Of a DNA stretch of 64,000 nt, positions 49,502 to 61,384 are shown one piece after another. A model generated the notes under the pieces. The model worked only from the letters and a program-made list of their open reading frames with translations. It searched no databases and was not told where the DNA came from. Made by a program: the position numbers and the translations under genes. The stretch is from Halisarca cf. caerulea (Eukaryota; Porifera; Demospongiae; Chondrillida; Halisarcidae). The first letter of the stretch is position 1; every line of letters starts with the position of its first letter. The stretch lies in the NCBI GenBank assembly GCA_963170055.1, contig CAUJGJ010000001.1, forward strand, positions 1,637,501 through 1,701,500. Reading direction: 5' to 3'.

Positions 49502-52500
49502 ATGGGAGCGGGGAGCTACAGTAGAGAGGGAAGGATTCTAAGGTTGCTCACTTTGACAGCTGTAATAGGTGAGCCCTATCAACTGCATACGCTGTACAGT
49601 GTAGCAAATCAACTATGCTTATCCTTTCTCCTCACACTACAGTTCTTTGTCAAGGACAAAATGGTAAGATGATCACAGCAGAGGTGCACACACCTCTTCT
49701 GAATACTACAGCAGGGCTTGTGACACTGTACGCTAGTACAACACCTCAGTAGTTGTCCACTACTTGCTTGTGGCAATATCCCACTTAATTGTCTGGGACT
49801 AACATAGTGCACAGTATACAGTGAAACCTCTGTAACCCGGCCACCTTGGGACCAAGAGAAGTTGGCCAGATTAGAGAGGTGGTCAGAATATAGAGGTTCA
49901 TTCCAATATGTGGGTATCCCTGGAACTAGACAAAATGGCCAGTTTAGACAGTGTGGCCAGCTCACAGAGGCCTGGATTAGAGAAGCTTCACTCTACACAC
50001 CTTCCTACCTCCTCCCCCTCAGTGACTGTGGTCTTGGATGTGTACACTCCCACTTCTACACTGGATAACAACACTACTCTACAATTGGGGACAACCTGCA
50101 TCCTCATCTGTAGGACTGGAGGACTACCACATGGGACAGACTACAACTACACATGGACATGTCCTAACGGACCTTGTACCATTGGACAAGGAAGAAACAC
50201 CAACAGAGACACCTATGGGGACAGACTCTTACTCAACATACTCTCATACAGTGATGCAGGGACCTACACCTGTCAAGTTAGACTGGCTACAACAGGTCAA
50301 CTACAGGGAATGGATCAGTTTGCGCTGAGAGTGGAAGGTACACATATGCATTTAATTAAAAACCACAATACATGGCTTGTCCACCTGTAGTATGAATTTA
50401 AACATGCTATATGACTTAGGTAGTCCCTTGGCCTCTCATATATGAAGGGGAGGGGGAACACGGGAAGACAACCCACACCTACTGTAGGTAAAGCTGTGTA
50501 TCCACAAATGTAAGGATACCGTCCATGAAATACTCTAGGGGAAAAACCCCCAGGGGTGGGGGAGCAAGATTACGTATATCTGTACATCTCCCCAGAATTA
50601 AGCATTGGACGTAATGAATACTGGTTCACCCTCACTCCTCACTCTCCTCCTACAGGTGGTATTGTCCTCCACAGTGGGACCAACCTCATTCCAAACAATG
50701 ACTTCATCACTAGTGTACAACACATCACCTCTAGTACAACCATCACCATACAATGTACTTCACACCAACAACCTCATTGGAGGGGACCCAATGGACAGAT
50801 ACTATCAACAATACAAAACAACACACTCCATCAGATCCTCAATGGGAACACATCAATACTTACTATTGACACTAACAATCTCAACAACTTCACTAATGGA
50901 AGGTTCTCCTGTAACACTACACAACACACAGCTAATGTCAACCTGTACATTGGACCTGGAGGTGAGGGGAGATACATGTGTGTGTGTGTGTGTCTATACA
51001 ATGTAATGTAATGTACTGCAATATTATTGACTATTATTCACTCACTCTTTTTATACATCACACATTCAACAATGCAGGATCACTGCCGATACCGGAAGGG
51101 ACTGGATATTTCAATATCACCCACCTCTTTGCAAACCCAACACTAGAGACACTCACCCAAGCAAACAGGTTCATTGTCAGCTATCAACGTCAAGATCTCA
51201 ATGTACCACTCGATGTGGAGTATCAAGAGCTAGTGGTCACTGGAGACAATCCTGACGTAGCAAAAGAGATCTCCATATCAGGAGTGGAGTACCAGATTAT
51301 GGTGTGGGCTGTGAATGGTAGTCAGTACAGTGGAACACCATATTCAGGCATACATCTTTTACAAAAATCTGAAGGTATACATTCAAGCATTCACAAACAA
51401 CAATGGTGAAAGTGTACACCAAATCACAAACAATTATCCACAAAATTTCCTGCCTTTTACTACTAGCTCCCTCCCAACCAAGACTCCTCACTGTCACAAC
51501 AACAGTCACTCAAGGATTAGAGCTCAACTGGATACCACCAAAACAACCCAATGGACCAATTCTATATCAACTCAACTATGGAACAAATACCACACAGTTC
51601 ACTACAGTTGATACAGCTGGTGATGACACCTACTACAACCTAACTGGACTACAACAGAACACAACATACTACATCAGAGTGGTGGCTGTTAGCTATATGA
51701 CAGTTGATGGAGTAGCAAGGACTGAAGGGGAATGGATTACAGGTACTACAGAGAGTGAAGGGTTGAATGGTTTGCTATATGTACATTCTTTCCTGTGTCT
51801 TTACAGTTACGTCATACCTTAACATACACAGTGAGTAATTTAACAGAATGCTGCACACAATCTCCATCATATGGATGTCACAACCACACACATTAGCTAC
51901 ATAATGTCTTGTCCCTTCCTCCACACACAGTCACACCAAATTAACCTGTCCTCTACTACAGTCACTACTGCAATACCAACAACAAGTGCTCAGACACCCA
52001 CTGTACCTGATACCAACGGTGAGTCCACATATCCGCACACATGCATTCATCAGCAAATCACCTTCACCCAGCCTACTGCATTGAGCTATACGTATACTGT
52101 ATATACCTCTGTAGGTACTGTATGTACTATCTCACTTACATACATAGTTGGTGCATGGGACATGAATACGACAATGTCATGTACTTGATACCTCAATTTT
52201 TGACAAGTCTTACCACTAAAATGCACAAGTATTCATCTACTTCACTACTGCCAATCACTTAAAATCCCCTATCCCTAAACAGGAGTGCCCACACTTGGAA
52301 TAGCAGTTGGAGTATCAGCTGGTCTACTCCTTGCCATCATCATAATACTCATAGCTGTGGTTGGGTGTGTGCTGTGGACAAGACAGAAACACTCACAACC
52401 ACAAACTCAAGTCATCTACAGCAATCCAGACAGAGTGTATGACACTGTTGACGATGACACACACAAGACCACCATCACACCACCTACCACCTACAACTAC

Positions 52501-53058
52501 ACTGACAAAGACTACACCACCATCACATCACCTACCACCTACGACTACACTGACAAAGACTACACCACCATCACATCACCTACCACCTACGACTACACTG
52601 ACAAAGACTACACCACCATCACATCACCTACCACCTACGACTACACTGACAAAGACTACACCACCATCACAGCACCTACCACCTACGACTACATTGACAA
52701 AGACGACATTCATGGACACCCTCAACATCAACCTGCTCAACGCGGGCTGCATACAAGCATCTCAGACACATCACTCCACCAGACCATGGCTCCATCACTC
52801 GACACTCAACACACCACATCACAACACTACCAATCCCTACAGCACAACCAGGAGGAGGACTACACCACAGTCTACGCACCACTCAGCAACATCACCTCTG
52901 AGGATGTACTACTGGAGGAGACCGTCAACCCTAACAACACTCAACTACAGCAGACACACACACCTAACCCCACACCAGTGGAGGGGAGTCAACACTACAC
53001 AACTCTTAAGACAAACACAATGGAAGACCATCACTATCAGAGAATACATGCTAATTAG
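49502..53058 (+). CDS. R8: Ig-Ig-FN3-FN3 transmembrane receptor with expanded tyrosine modules (class B leader)
   Basis: Exons: 49502-49568, 49643-49663, 50023-50337, 50656-50961, 51078-51374, 51467-51769, 51962-52018, 52283-53058. All are phase 1; 713 codons. The usual donor after FN3-2 is GG here, so the next GT nine bases on is used. The usual stalk acceptor would give a stop after four codons, but an internal TACTACAG acceptor at 51961 restores frame and shortens the stalk to 19 codons. FN3-like 1 starts SLPIPEGTGYFNITHLF. The tail has five tyrosine modules of 16 residues (YDYTDKDYTTITSPTT) where other genes have one or two. It keeps YSNP, YDTV, YTTV, YAPL and YTTL, and has LHQTM instead of LYQTM. 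Potentially the strongest signaller of the cluster (inference). Confidence 0.8.
49819..49991. mobile_element. CAGTGAAACCTC element in R8 intron 2
   Basis: Same element and insertion point as in R6 (43101-43281) and R9. Confidence 0.65.
52469..52697 (+). repeat. 48-base coding tandem repeat in the R8 tail
   Basis: Four to five near-identical 48-base units, each coding Tyr-Asp-Tyr-Thr-Asp-Lys-Asp-Tyr followed by TTITSPTT. The length is a multiple of 3, so copy-number changes are in frame. Confidence 0.95.
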
Positions 53059-53935
53059 AGGAACAGCAAGTGGGTAGGGACAGAGAAGGTAGAGAAACTA
53101 TGGTAATGTATGTAAACAGTTATGAACCATTGTAAGTAGCAACAGTATTCATGTAAGCACATAGATTACTATGGAGACAATTATAATTATTGTATGTTAC
53201 TGTATTTTGCAGGATTGTGATACATTACTTACCACAATTACAGTACGTTTAGCAAATGTACAGCATGGAATATGTGATGCAACTTGTTTATAATGCCTAC
53301 TCAAGTGCCAAGGGATTGTGGTCTCTGTGGACAGGGGGACCTTATACAAATGTGACATAGTATCATCATAACAAGGCCCATGGTGGCCTTTGTAGACAGG
53401 CATCCCATACAAAACAATACAGTAGTACCTCTTTTGAGAGACCACCCTCGTGAATGACCACCTCTTTGTAAGACCAGCTTTACAGGGAACAAATGCACAT
53501 ATGTCCCATACTAAATTCCCCCTCATCAGAGACCCCCTCTTTTGAGAGACCACCTTTCACCTGTCCCTAGAGTGGTCTCTCAAGAGGTACTACTGTAGAT
53601 CTTAAGTTGTAATCATAACATCATTTTCCTTATTAGTGCATGGAAGTTGCCTGTCACCACAAAACACAACCTACTGTATAGCTGGCACAGTACACATAGC
53701 AACTGTCATCATCCACTATGAGAACAGCCATAAACACAAGATACAGTATTTGATGGGGAAGTTGTTTAAATCTTACTTTAAGAAATTGAAATGAAACTGG
53801 GAAAAACTTCATTCAAACATGTTTCGTTCCAGTAAAACCAAGATAAAGTAGTCTATAAACTCTTCAAGCATAAACACTTTGATAGCCAAGTACAAACTGG
53901 ACAGAGCTAAAGAATACCATAGATACACAATAAAA
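53059..53935 (+). other. 3' flank of R8 (type 2)
   Basis: Homologous to the R5 3' flank (40560-41220), but with the GAGACCACC element at 53420-53596 inserted in this copy only. No gene seen. Confidence 0.55.
53420..53596. mobile_element. GAGACCACC inverted-repeat element, copy 3
   Basis: Ends CAGTAGTACCTCTTTTGAGA and TCTCAAGAGGTACTACTG. It interrupts a flank that is continuous at 40880-40930 (AAACAATTGATCTTAAGTTG), which gives its boundaries by comparison with the empty site. Confidence 0.85.
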
Positions 53936-53938
53936 TAC

Positions 53939-53939
<1 letters not shown>

Positions 53940-53980
<41 letters not shown>
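53940..53980. repeat. (CA)n microsatellite
   Basis: Pure CA tract at the end of the R8 3' flank. Confidence 0.95.
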
Positions 53981-53981
<1 letters not shown>

Positions 53982-54462
53982 CACAAACTGTACATACATA
54001 CGTACAGTATCAGTGATACACACACCGCAAACGGGACATTCAAAGACCCCAATGCTACTACCGTAGCATAGTGCATAAGATTTGGAGGGATAAAACTACT
54101 GGGACTTCAACCCAATAAGTAACGCTCTACTTTGAGATGGAAATTGGTGATAAAATGGCCACCCAAGTGCTACTACCTTATCCTCATTGCATAACTGTTA
54201 CAATGCCATAACTACCTCGTGGTACTGATCACTGCACAGCTTTACTGTACAGGGCATCACAAGCACTTCATACTCAACAACAATTGTGCCACTAACCCTA
54301 CCCATGAAGATGCACATGAGCAGATTGTACAACAAACCCACAAGGTACATTGTGGGGTGCACATCCAGGTCACTTCAGTGAGGTAGACGTTACATCTCCA
54401 AAGGTTGGGTACTAGTTCAAAAACACATTTCTATAGGTTCTGACTTCAAGGATATTCGACAG

Positions 54463-54809
54463 TGAAAAATGAGAAACAAGTATACCAACGCAACTACAAA
54501 GAGGAAGAACTTTACACAATGCCAGTCACACCTGAAGAAGTAAACACCACACCAGAAGGTCCAACAGACACTAACACAGACACCCATACTCCCAACGTGG
54601 ACATCCAAACTCCCAACATGGACATTCAAACTCCCAACATGGACATTCAAACTCCCAGCATGGATGACCTCTACACACAGCCTGACTTGTCTAAGAAGAC
54701 GAGGAACAAGCCTAAAGCAGACAGGTCCTCAGACTACCAACCAACCATTCCATCCTTTGATCCGGAGCTCCCCTACACAGTCCCAGACAAGAAAAACACA
54801 CCAAATTAA
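54463..54809 (+). CDS. Orphan terminal exon coding a tyrosine-rich tail
   Basis: A 115-codon open frame follows an acceptor-like CGACAG at 54462 and ends in TAA. If it starts after a phase 1 junction, as all receptor exons do, the frame is exactly the open one. It codes VYQRNY, ELYTMPV, a triplicated NVDIQTP / NMDIQTP / SMD block, DLYTQPDLSKK and LPYTVPDKK, so it has several YxxP and YxxV motifs and basic patches. There is no membrane segment and no upstream exon that I can identify. It could be the last exon of a different receptor or a relic. It is not similar to the R2-R8 tails beyond the style. Confidence 0.45.
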
Positions 54810-56363
54810 GAAAGAATCTTAAGAATCGGACACAACTACACAATGGGGCAAAAAATGCACACACTAGTATAAACATCATCACAGACAAACATGAACCTGA
54901 ACGGAAAGGGCTCACTGCATGTTCTTGCATACTACATTAGTGGAAATACTGTACACATTGCTAGAGAAATTTAGAATTTTTTGAAACTTGCAAAGTATTA
55001 ATTTATGTACGTAAATTTTGCCACCAACTCGTGCAAAGTAGTATAACATACGGCATTCATGTAGTATTTTACTTTTTACTGTTTCAAGTATGCTCTAATT
55101 ATCTCATGTAATAGTGATAACTAGAATTGATTATGACAATCAAACATTTGAACAATTCCACCAACATAAATAGTCATTTTTACAGCAGCAGAAGATGGCA
55201 TCACAGTAAAAGAATAGTCAAGCTTGCTTAGTATAGGTACTGTAGGTACTAACCTTGGGTATATATATACTGTACCATATACACATACAGTATTCCAACA
55301 TGAATTGTAAGTGTGTAGTATTTAGTCTATCACTACCTTATTAATTTTCAAGAACATTCTTGAAATCACAACTGATAAAAATACATATACTTCCTACACA
55401 GTATACATGATTAGTTTACCCTTGATCCACAGTATAAGGTACCAAACCACTGCTGAATGAATACATATTGCCCTCCACAGGTAAGATACCGATTACGTAA
55501 TCGAAGAATATGGTGGCTTGGAACAGAAATAAAAATCAATCTCAAAATTGGTGAAAAGGGTAGCTACACGCGAACCAATAAGCCTGAACTTTCAAAACCA
55601 CTGGCTTGCAACACAAATTCAAATATTTTCTAAATATCTCTTCATCATATCAAACGACACTGACATTTTCCAAATGAGCCCACTTAGAGTTGCACTATCT
55701 TCCACTTACGTACGTATGTTAGTGAATGCTGTGTACAATTTCATGGGAGATATTATTGCAGTTAAATATAAACACAATTATTTTAGCAGGAAAATATCCC
55801 ATTTTCTTGATTGCGTAAAAGCACCACATCTATGGCCATACAGATTATTAGTTCTCACCAAGGCATAGATACCAACTTAGCTGTCAACGACTTATTAGGC
55901 AATGTGGTAAACAATTGACTCAACGTACACCCTCGAGAATGATCTTAAGCAATTCCAATTTATATCCCCTCAATGACCACCACATGAACACATACATGGA
56001 TGCATACATAGGTGATGTTGCATTACTTTACTATGCGTTTACTTCACTCAGTTCACATGAATACTCTGTATATGTCGTACACAGGGGCATTATAGTTGGG
56101 CTCAGCAGTTGGGGATTTTAGGCGACAAAGCTTAGGAATCTGAAGAATTTGTCACTTATCTACCTACGTAATATTTGTTCATCTGTAAACATGGTAATAC
56201 GTCACCACATAGCGTCCTATTGAAATGCGTATATTTCACAAATCAAAACAAGAAATACAACTCTTATGCATAGAAGTAAGCGTCGCAGATGCAAGATTTG
56301 CAAGAAAGATCACATCACACGGGAATATGGCACTTCAGTGCAGACTCTCGATCGAACATCAAC
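54810..56363. other. Non-coding spacer, nothing recognised
   Basis: AT-rich unique sequence. Short open stretches (for example 55548-55868) have no homology or splice support that I can see. Confidence 0.4.
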
Positions 56364-59166
56364 TTAACCCTCCTAGGCCGGTAAATAAGCGCCCGTTTTA
56401 CCTCGTGCGCCGAGAGGTTTGGGAGTTAGTTCGCGCTTGTAATACCCGTATTGAAAATTCGTCGAGAACTTTTTACTCAGCAACTTTCATATATTGCAAG
56501 TCCTCATTATATTGTTTCTAAAGGCTTTCTTGAGCCTTTTGTGTGAAGACATCGACCAGTGGTTGCGACAACCAAGAAACAGGACAAATTCAATGACAAC
56601 AAAGGAAAAATTACAACGTTCAAGGAATAAAGTAAGTGTCTGTATGTTTTAGAATTGTTCGAAATGAAGTAACTATGATTACAGTTCCATTCTATCCTCT
56701 GTTTGTGCAGTGCTGGACGGCAGATGAGCCTGGAAACACTCCAAACAGTAGTTTACACCACACGTGTTGCAGCCGTACGTTGTCTCGCTTGTTCGCTTGC
56801 CTTCGCCGTCCTTGGACAGCCTTCCCAGCTGTTTGCAGCCAATGCAAGCCCTCTTTCTTCCCTCGAACTTGACTCGTTGGTGGTGTACCGTTGTCTGAGG
56901 CTGAAAAGAACGTTTCTTTGTACGAAGGCCTACTTGCTGACGTTGTCGGGAGGAAAAGTCCCCAATGAGCTCCTTTCCCAAGTCCATCATGAATCCAAGG
57001 AGCCTGTCCCTCTTCCACTTGGTGCTTTTGTCAGCTGGTAGATGTTTACTGGCTAGCAAGTAAGCGTTTGAGATACATGTGTCTAGGCAGTACCAAAAAA
57101 TGTATTTCCACCATTTCTTGGATGTTCTCCCAGTGGGATAGTACTGCCTGAGTTGGTCACTGAGGTCCACACCACCCATGTAATTGTTGTATATGTGTAC
57201 CTGGGTTGGTACGGTGACTTGTTTCTGGTGGGGTGGCTCCTTGGTTCTGCGTGTGACAACAGTTGTGGTCCCTGGTGAGACATTTGATGACAAGATGGCT
57301 ACAGGTCGTTTGTCATGCCACACTGTCAGAACTATGTTGCCTCGTTGGTGCACTGCTGTGTCTCCCTTCTTCACCTTCTTCTTATTCTTGCCATGGTACT
57401 CTTCAGGCATGTCTTTCAGGGTGAGTCTCACAGTTCCACATCCATACGTTCTCTGCCGGAGAAGTGCCTCAAGAAGTTGCGGGGAATTAAAGAAGTTGTC
57501 CATAAAAATGTGGTGCCCCTTGTTGTGATAGGGTCTTGATAGACCGAAAACGACTCGCTCCCCTAGATATGTTCCCACAGTTTCAAGCTCTTCGTTGGAC
57601 GAATCGAAGTCCGTTCCCCTCCCGATGTAAATGGAGATTCTCAGGACGATCCCAGTGGAGGCTTCAGCTATGATCCAAGCCTGTGTTTGACCGATATACG
57701 CATACATACGGTGAGTTAACAGTTACACAGCATACTTAAGTGTATTTAATAATGAATTCAATATCGTGTATGTATGTATGTGAATAGCTTCATTACCGTA
57801 CAATACCGCAGTTAGGAGCATGGAAAGTACTAGTTTTATCAAAGTCACAGCCAAAGAAGCTGTAACAATGCATGTAGTAGTACTGCGTGTGTACCTATAT
57901 ATACATGCAGTCAGAATGTGTGTGCTCACTTTGATTCCCCTCTTAACTGGTTTTTTTGGCATGTACTGTAGAAAGGAGACCCTGCCTTTGTATTTAATCA
58001 TGCCTTCATCCACACTGAGTTCCCTTGCTGGCTTGAGGATGATGTGGAAAGTCCTGTTGCACATCTCCAGTATGGGCCGAACTTTGTAAAGAATGTCATA
58101 TCCTTCTTCTCCTTTCTTTTTCTGTTTAGTGTTATCATTCAGATGGAAGTACTGCATTATCTTCTTGTAGCGATCACGTGTAAAAACAGCTGTGATGCCA
58201 TCATTTCGCAAGAATGGATCCTCCCTCCAGTACATGGGTAAAGAAGGTAAGCTGTTTATGGCCATCATGATTGCACATCCTATGAATGTCTTCATTTCTT
58301 CTGTACTGGTTGGTTTCCAGCTTGCATCGACTTCTCCACTCTTTTGTTGAACCCATTCTGCATATCGGTTGGTTTCATCCGTTATGTGCTGGAAAGTTTC
58401 TGGCTGAAAGTAAAGTGAGAACAGATCCAGTGCACTGGGATTCTCTGGAATGTCTACAGCTATGCCCGTTTCTTCCTGAAATGGATCCACTGTAACTTCA
58501 TGGAAGTTACTGTCATGCCAGTTGTTCTCAAACAGAGGCCCTTGTAAGTTTGCAGAAGGTAAGACGCTTGCCTCTTGTTGCTCCTCTGTGTCCTGTGTTT
58601 GTGACACCATCTCTTCCACAGTTGTGCTTTCGTGTACAGGTTGAGATGGCCCTTCAACTGTGGACAAGTCAAGGTAGTCTTGTAGAAGCACACTTGCACA
58701 CAGGAGCTTCTCCACATCATCGAGTTCTTCCTCTATTTCATCTTCAGAATCACAGTCACCAGAGGTCTGAAAACGGCGGAGAGGGATACCAAACATCTCC
58801 TCAAAGCGAGCTTCATCAGAGAAGATGTCATGAAGTCCACTGCCAGAGCTTGCCATGTTCTTGACTTGAATTGTACTTGAATTGCTATTATCTTTGTTTC
58901 ATGTTTTTTCGCGCGAGTTTGCGAGCAATTTATAAGCGCTTAAAACATTGAAATTATAAATAGCAACCCTATGTAATGTTGCTATCTTTAGAAAGCTCTA
59001 TTTTTAGGCTTTCTAATGATGTCAGACTTATAATGATAGCGCGTTCCTATCGTGCACAACAAGCGTTTGAATTTCGCTCGTTTTTTGTGGGCGCTTTTGG
59101 GCGTCTCGGCGTTATGCGCTATAATAACTATGGGCGCTTTTGGGTGTCTCGGCCACAGAGGGTTAA
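56364..59166. mobile_element. Complete piggyBac-type DNA transposon
   Basis: TTAA at 56364-56367 and 59163-59166 is the target duplication. Terminal inverted repeats start CCCTCCTAGGCCGG on the left and, read from the right, CCCTCTGTGGCCGA. Subterminal AAGCGCCC motifs lie near both ends, with repeated GGGCGCTTTTGGG units at 59090-59145. It carries a full transposase gene on the minus strand. Both ends, the target sites and the frame are intact, so the insertion may be recent. Confidence 0.93.
56679..58856 (-). CDS. piggyBac-family transposase (DDE/DDD), two exons
   Basis: Catalyses cut-and-paste transposition at TTAA sites in the nucleus. Exon 1 is 58856-57930 and exon 2 is 57680-56679, joined phase 0 to give 642 residues, a usual length for the family. 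The 249-base intron starts GTGAGC and ends ACACAG, and it splits the RGIK-AWIIAEASTG region. The N terminus is acidic (DCDSEDEIEEELDDVE). Catalytic Asp candidates are in LSVDEGMIKYKGR (about 283), IFMDNFF (about 370) and YMGGVDLSD (about 481). WHDKRPV is typical of the family. The C terminus has a Cys-rich zinc-binding domain (CIGC, CNTC, YCLECF). No stop or frameshift interrupts it, so activity is possible. Unrelated to the receptor cluster. Confidence 0.93.
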
Positions 59167-60780
59167 TCTAAAGAATTATCCGCTTGCCAACACCACAGTG
59201 AGACTTGCGGTGAATTCAGGCAAGATTTAGACGGTACACAAAGGCAAGAAGCTGAGGGTCTTACGCAAAAAACGATCGTGGTTAAACTCACCAATTTTCT
59301 TTCAGTGGGAGAATGAGATCCCTCAAGAAGTATTAAAGAAATCCGATCAAAGATTCGCCTCGGCGAAAGAAGTATCGACTACAGTGCTCTGATCCGCCGT
59401 GATTGTGTAACTACTAAAGTATCCAGTGGGTATTTTTTGTAGTATCCGCGAGTATCCATGGCATTTAGTCGTGGTCGAGCGAAGCCATGATGACGATATT
59501 CTACGCATGCGCAACGTCACAATTAAATAATAATAAATCAATCAGAATCAAAAGACAGACATGTAGACCTTAGAATAAAGAAAGAAAGAAAAAAAAATAA
59601 CACTATAATTTATATCACAGTAAGGTTAACAATATGTGTTACCGAAATCTAGTCAAGTAGAGGGGCGTCACAATTAAATGGTCGCTTGCAACCAAGTTTG
59701 TAAAAATCGTGGGATCCGGACGTGTAGATGGCCGCCATTTCCTCCAAAGAAGATATTGTTCGTTTCAAAATAGTTGGTTACACGTATATTTGGTGAGCGG
59801 AGAAGATATAACCAGGTGCACTAAAGTTGTAACTATTTTAAAGTCTAATTTTCACATTTTTTTAACCACAAAAGTACATTTTTTCTTATAAGTGTTTCAG
59901 GAAACGTTATATTTTTCCCGCTCACGAATAGCTTATAGAGTAAATTTTTCTCTTTCATCTCATACCAATCTTGTGGCTGTTTGTAAACGTCTACACGTCC
60001 GAACATCCACGTTTACTGCAAAACATACCACTTTTTCCGAGCCTGTTTTACATTTTCTTAAGAGAGATACATTCATATCTTGTACACTAACATTTCGATA
60101 TATAGTCAATAAACATATAACAGATCCAAAAAGCTACAAAAAATGTTGTTTTAAACTAAAAATCCGATGTATTTATAACCGCTTCCAAACGGCAGCCATT
60201 TTTTCCAGTTTTGCGAGCCCGACTATAACGAGCCCGTGTAGTTACTATAGTGATGAGACATCAACGTGAATTAATGGATCCTGCAAATCGTAATAGCTGT
60301 TTTCCACACACACAACAATGTTCTCATGGAATAGAATACATAAAGATACATAGTACATAATATAAGTGGTTTCATGAAGGGGGGGGGGGGGGACTAGAGA
60401 ATTGCCTTCCACTTTGGAAAGGAGGTACGTACAATCTTCCTATACAAATGACACCTTGATCTCCCTTACTGTTCACAAGGATATTTCCCTCCTATAGCTT
60501 CGTTTCCAGGCCCAGCTCGGACATTTTATCCCCCCCCCCCCCCCCAACCTAATTTCTCACATACACACAAGCCTAATCAGCCTCTAGGTTGGACCATGGT
60601 AAAAGTAAACCATGAGATACCCATACTAAGGGTGCTATCATTATCTCCTACAAAGTATGCTCATCTCTCAAGTGTTTCAACAGGCTACAACATCAGCTCA
60701 CCTATGGAGGAAAATCAAATCAAATCAAATCAAATCCAAAAAGCTACTGTGAGTGTACAAACATAATAATTATAACTATA
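59167..60780. other. Non-coding spacer with repeats, no gene seen
   Basis: Includes an imperfect inverted pair GGACGTGTAGATGG (59718) and GTCTACACGTCCGAAC (59988), and another at CGGCAGCCATTTTTTCC (60189) with GGCCGCCATTTCCTCC (59731), which suggests a fold-back element from about 59700 to 60240. There are G and C homopolymers at 60378-60392 and 60531-60545, and ATCAA repeats at 60717-60736. Confidence 0.45.
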
Positions 60781-60791
60781 TTCAATACTAA

Positions 60792-60912
60792 CAGTAAAAC
60801 CTTTCTAATCCGACCACCTTGGGACTAGGAGAATTTGGTTAAATCAGAGAGGTGGCCAGAATAGATAGAGATCAATTCCAATATACTGTATGGGTACCTT
60901 CTGGGACTAAAC
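60792..60912. mobile_element. CAGTAAAACCTT element, partial
   Basis: CAGTAAAACCTTTCTAATCC, CACCTTGGGACTAGGAGAAT and GGTGGCCAGAATAG match the left half of the intron 2 elements of R6, R8 and R9. The right half is replaced by a CA tract. Confidence 0.6.
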
Positions 60913-60913
60913 A

Positions 60914-60944
60914 TTACACACACACAAACACACACACACACACA

Positions 60945-60977
<33 letters not shown>

Positions 60978-61020
60978 GCACGCACGCACGCACACACACA
61001 CACACACACGCACGCATGCA
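60914..61020. repeat. (CA)n microsatellite with CGCA variants
   Basis: CA tract with GCACGCACG interruptions. Confidence 0.95.
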
Positions 61021-61077
61021 CACTCCATGCTCTACCAATGCTACATACAGTACTGTACATCCAAAACAACAACAGCA

Positions 61078-61155
61078 GTGAGGAGTCAACACTGCACAAC
61101 TCTTTTCAACACAATGGAGGATCATCACTGCCAGAGACTGCATGTCATGTGAACT
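61078..61155 (+). pseudogene. Decayed fragment of a receptor tail
   Basis: GAGGAGTCAACACTGCACAA...ACAATGGAGGATCATCACTG resembles the last 25 codons of the receptor terminal exon, with substitutions and small losses (CTTTTCAAC for CTTAACACC). No intact frame context. Confidence 0.7.
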
Positions 61156-61384
61156 AGACAGTAGGAACAGTGGATGGGTGTGCAGTGGGTGGGTAGGAAC
61201 GGTGTGAGTTGGTAAAGATAGTCTGGCATAGCCAACACAATCACGTTTGGCCATTTTTGGAACGCCATTCCCCAAATATTCTCATAAAGCCAGCATTTTT
61301 TTCCTCTTCTGTTTGCTTCCATTTGAGTGAACAGAAAAAGGAGGTGGCTATGCGAGACTAGTCCCAAAAATGGGTGAGCAGGTT

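Noticed and set aside
55548..55868. 106-codon open frame in the spacer before the piggyBac element
   Set aside because: Codon use and composition look random, there is no repeat or domain signature, and no splice partner was found.
57184..57528. Plus-strand open frames opposite the transposase
   Set aside because: Antisense shadows of a coding exon with clear piggyBac motifs on the minus strand.
59892..60269. 125-codon open frame near an inverted-repeat region
   Set aside because: Compositionally AT-rich and overlapping a probable fold-back element. No homology is recognised.
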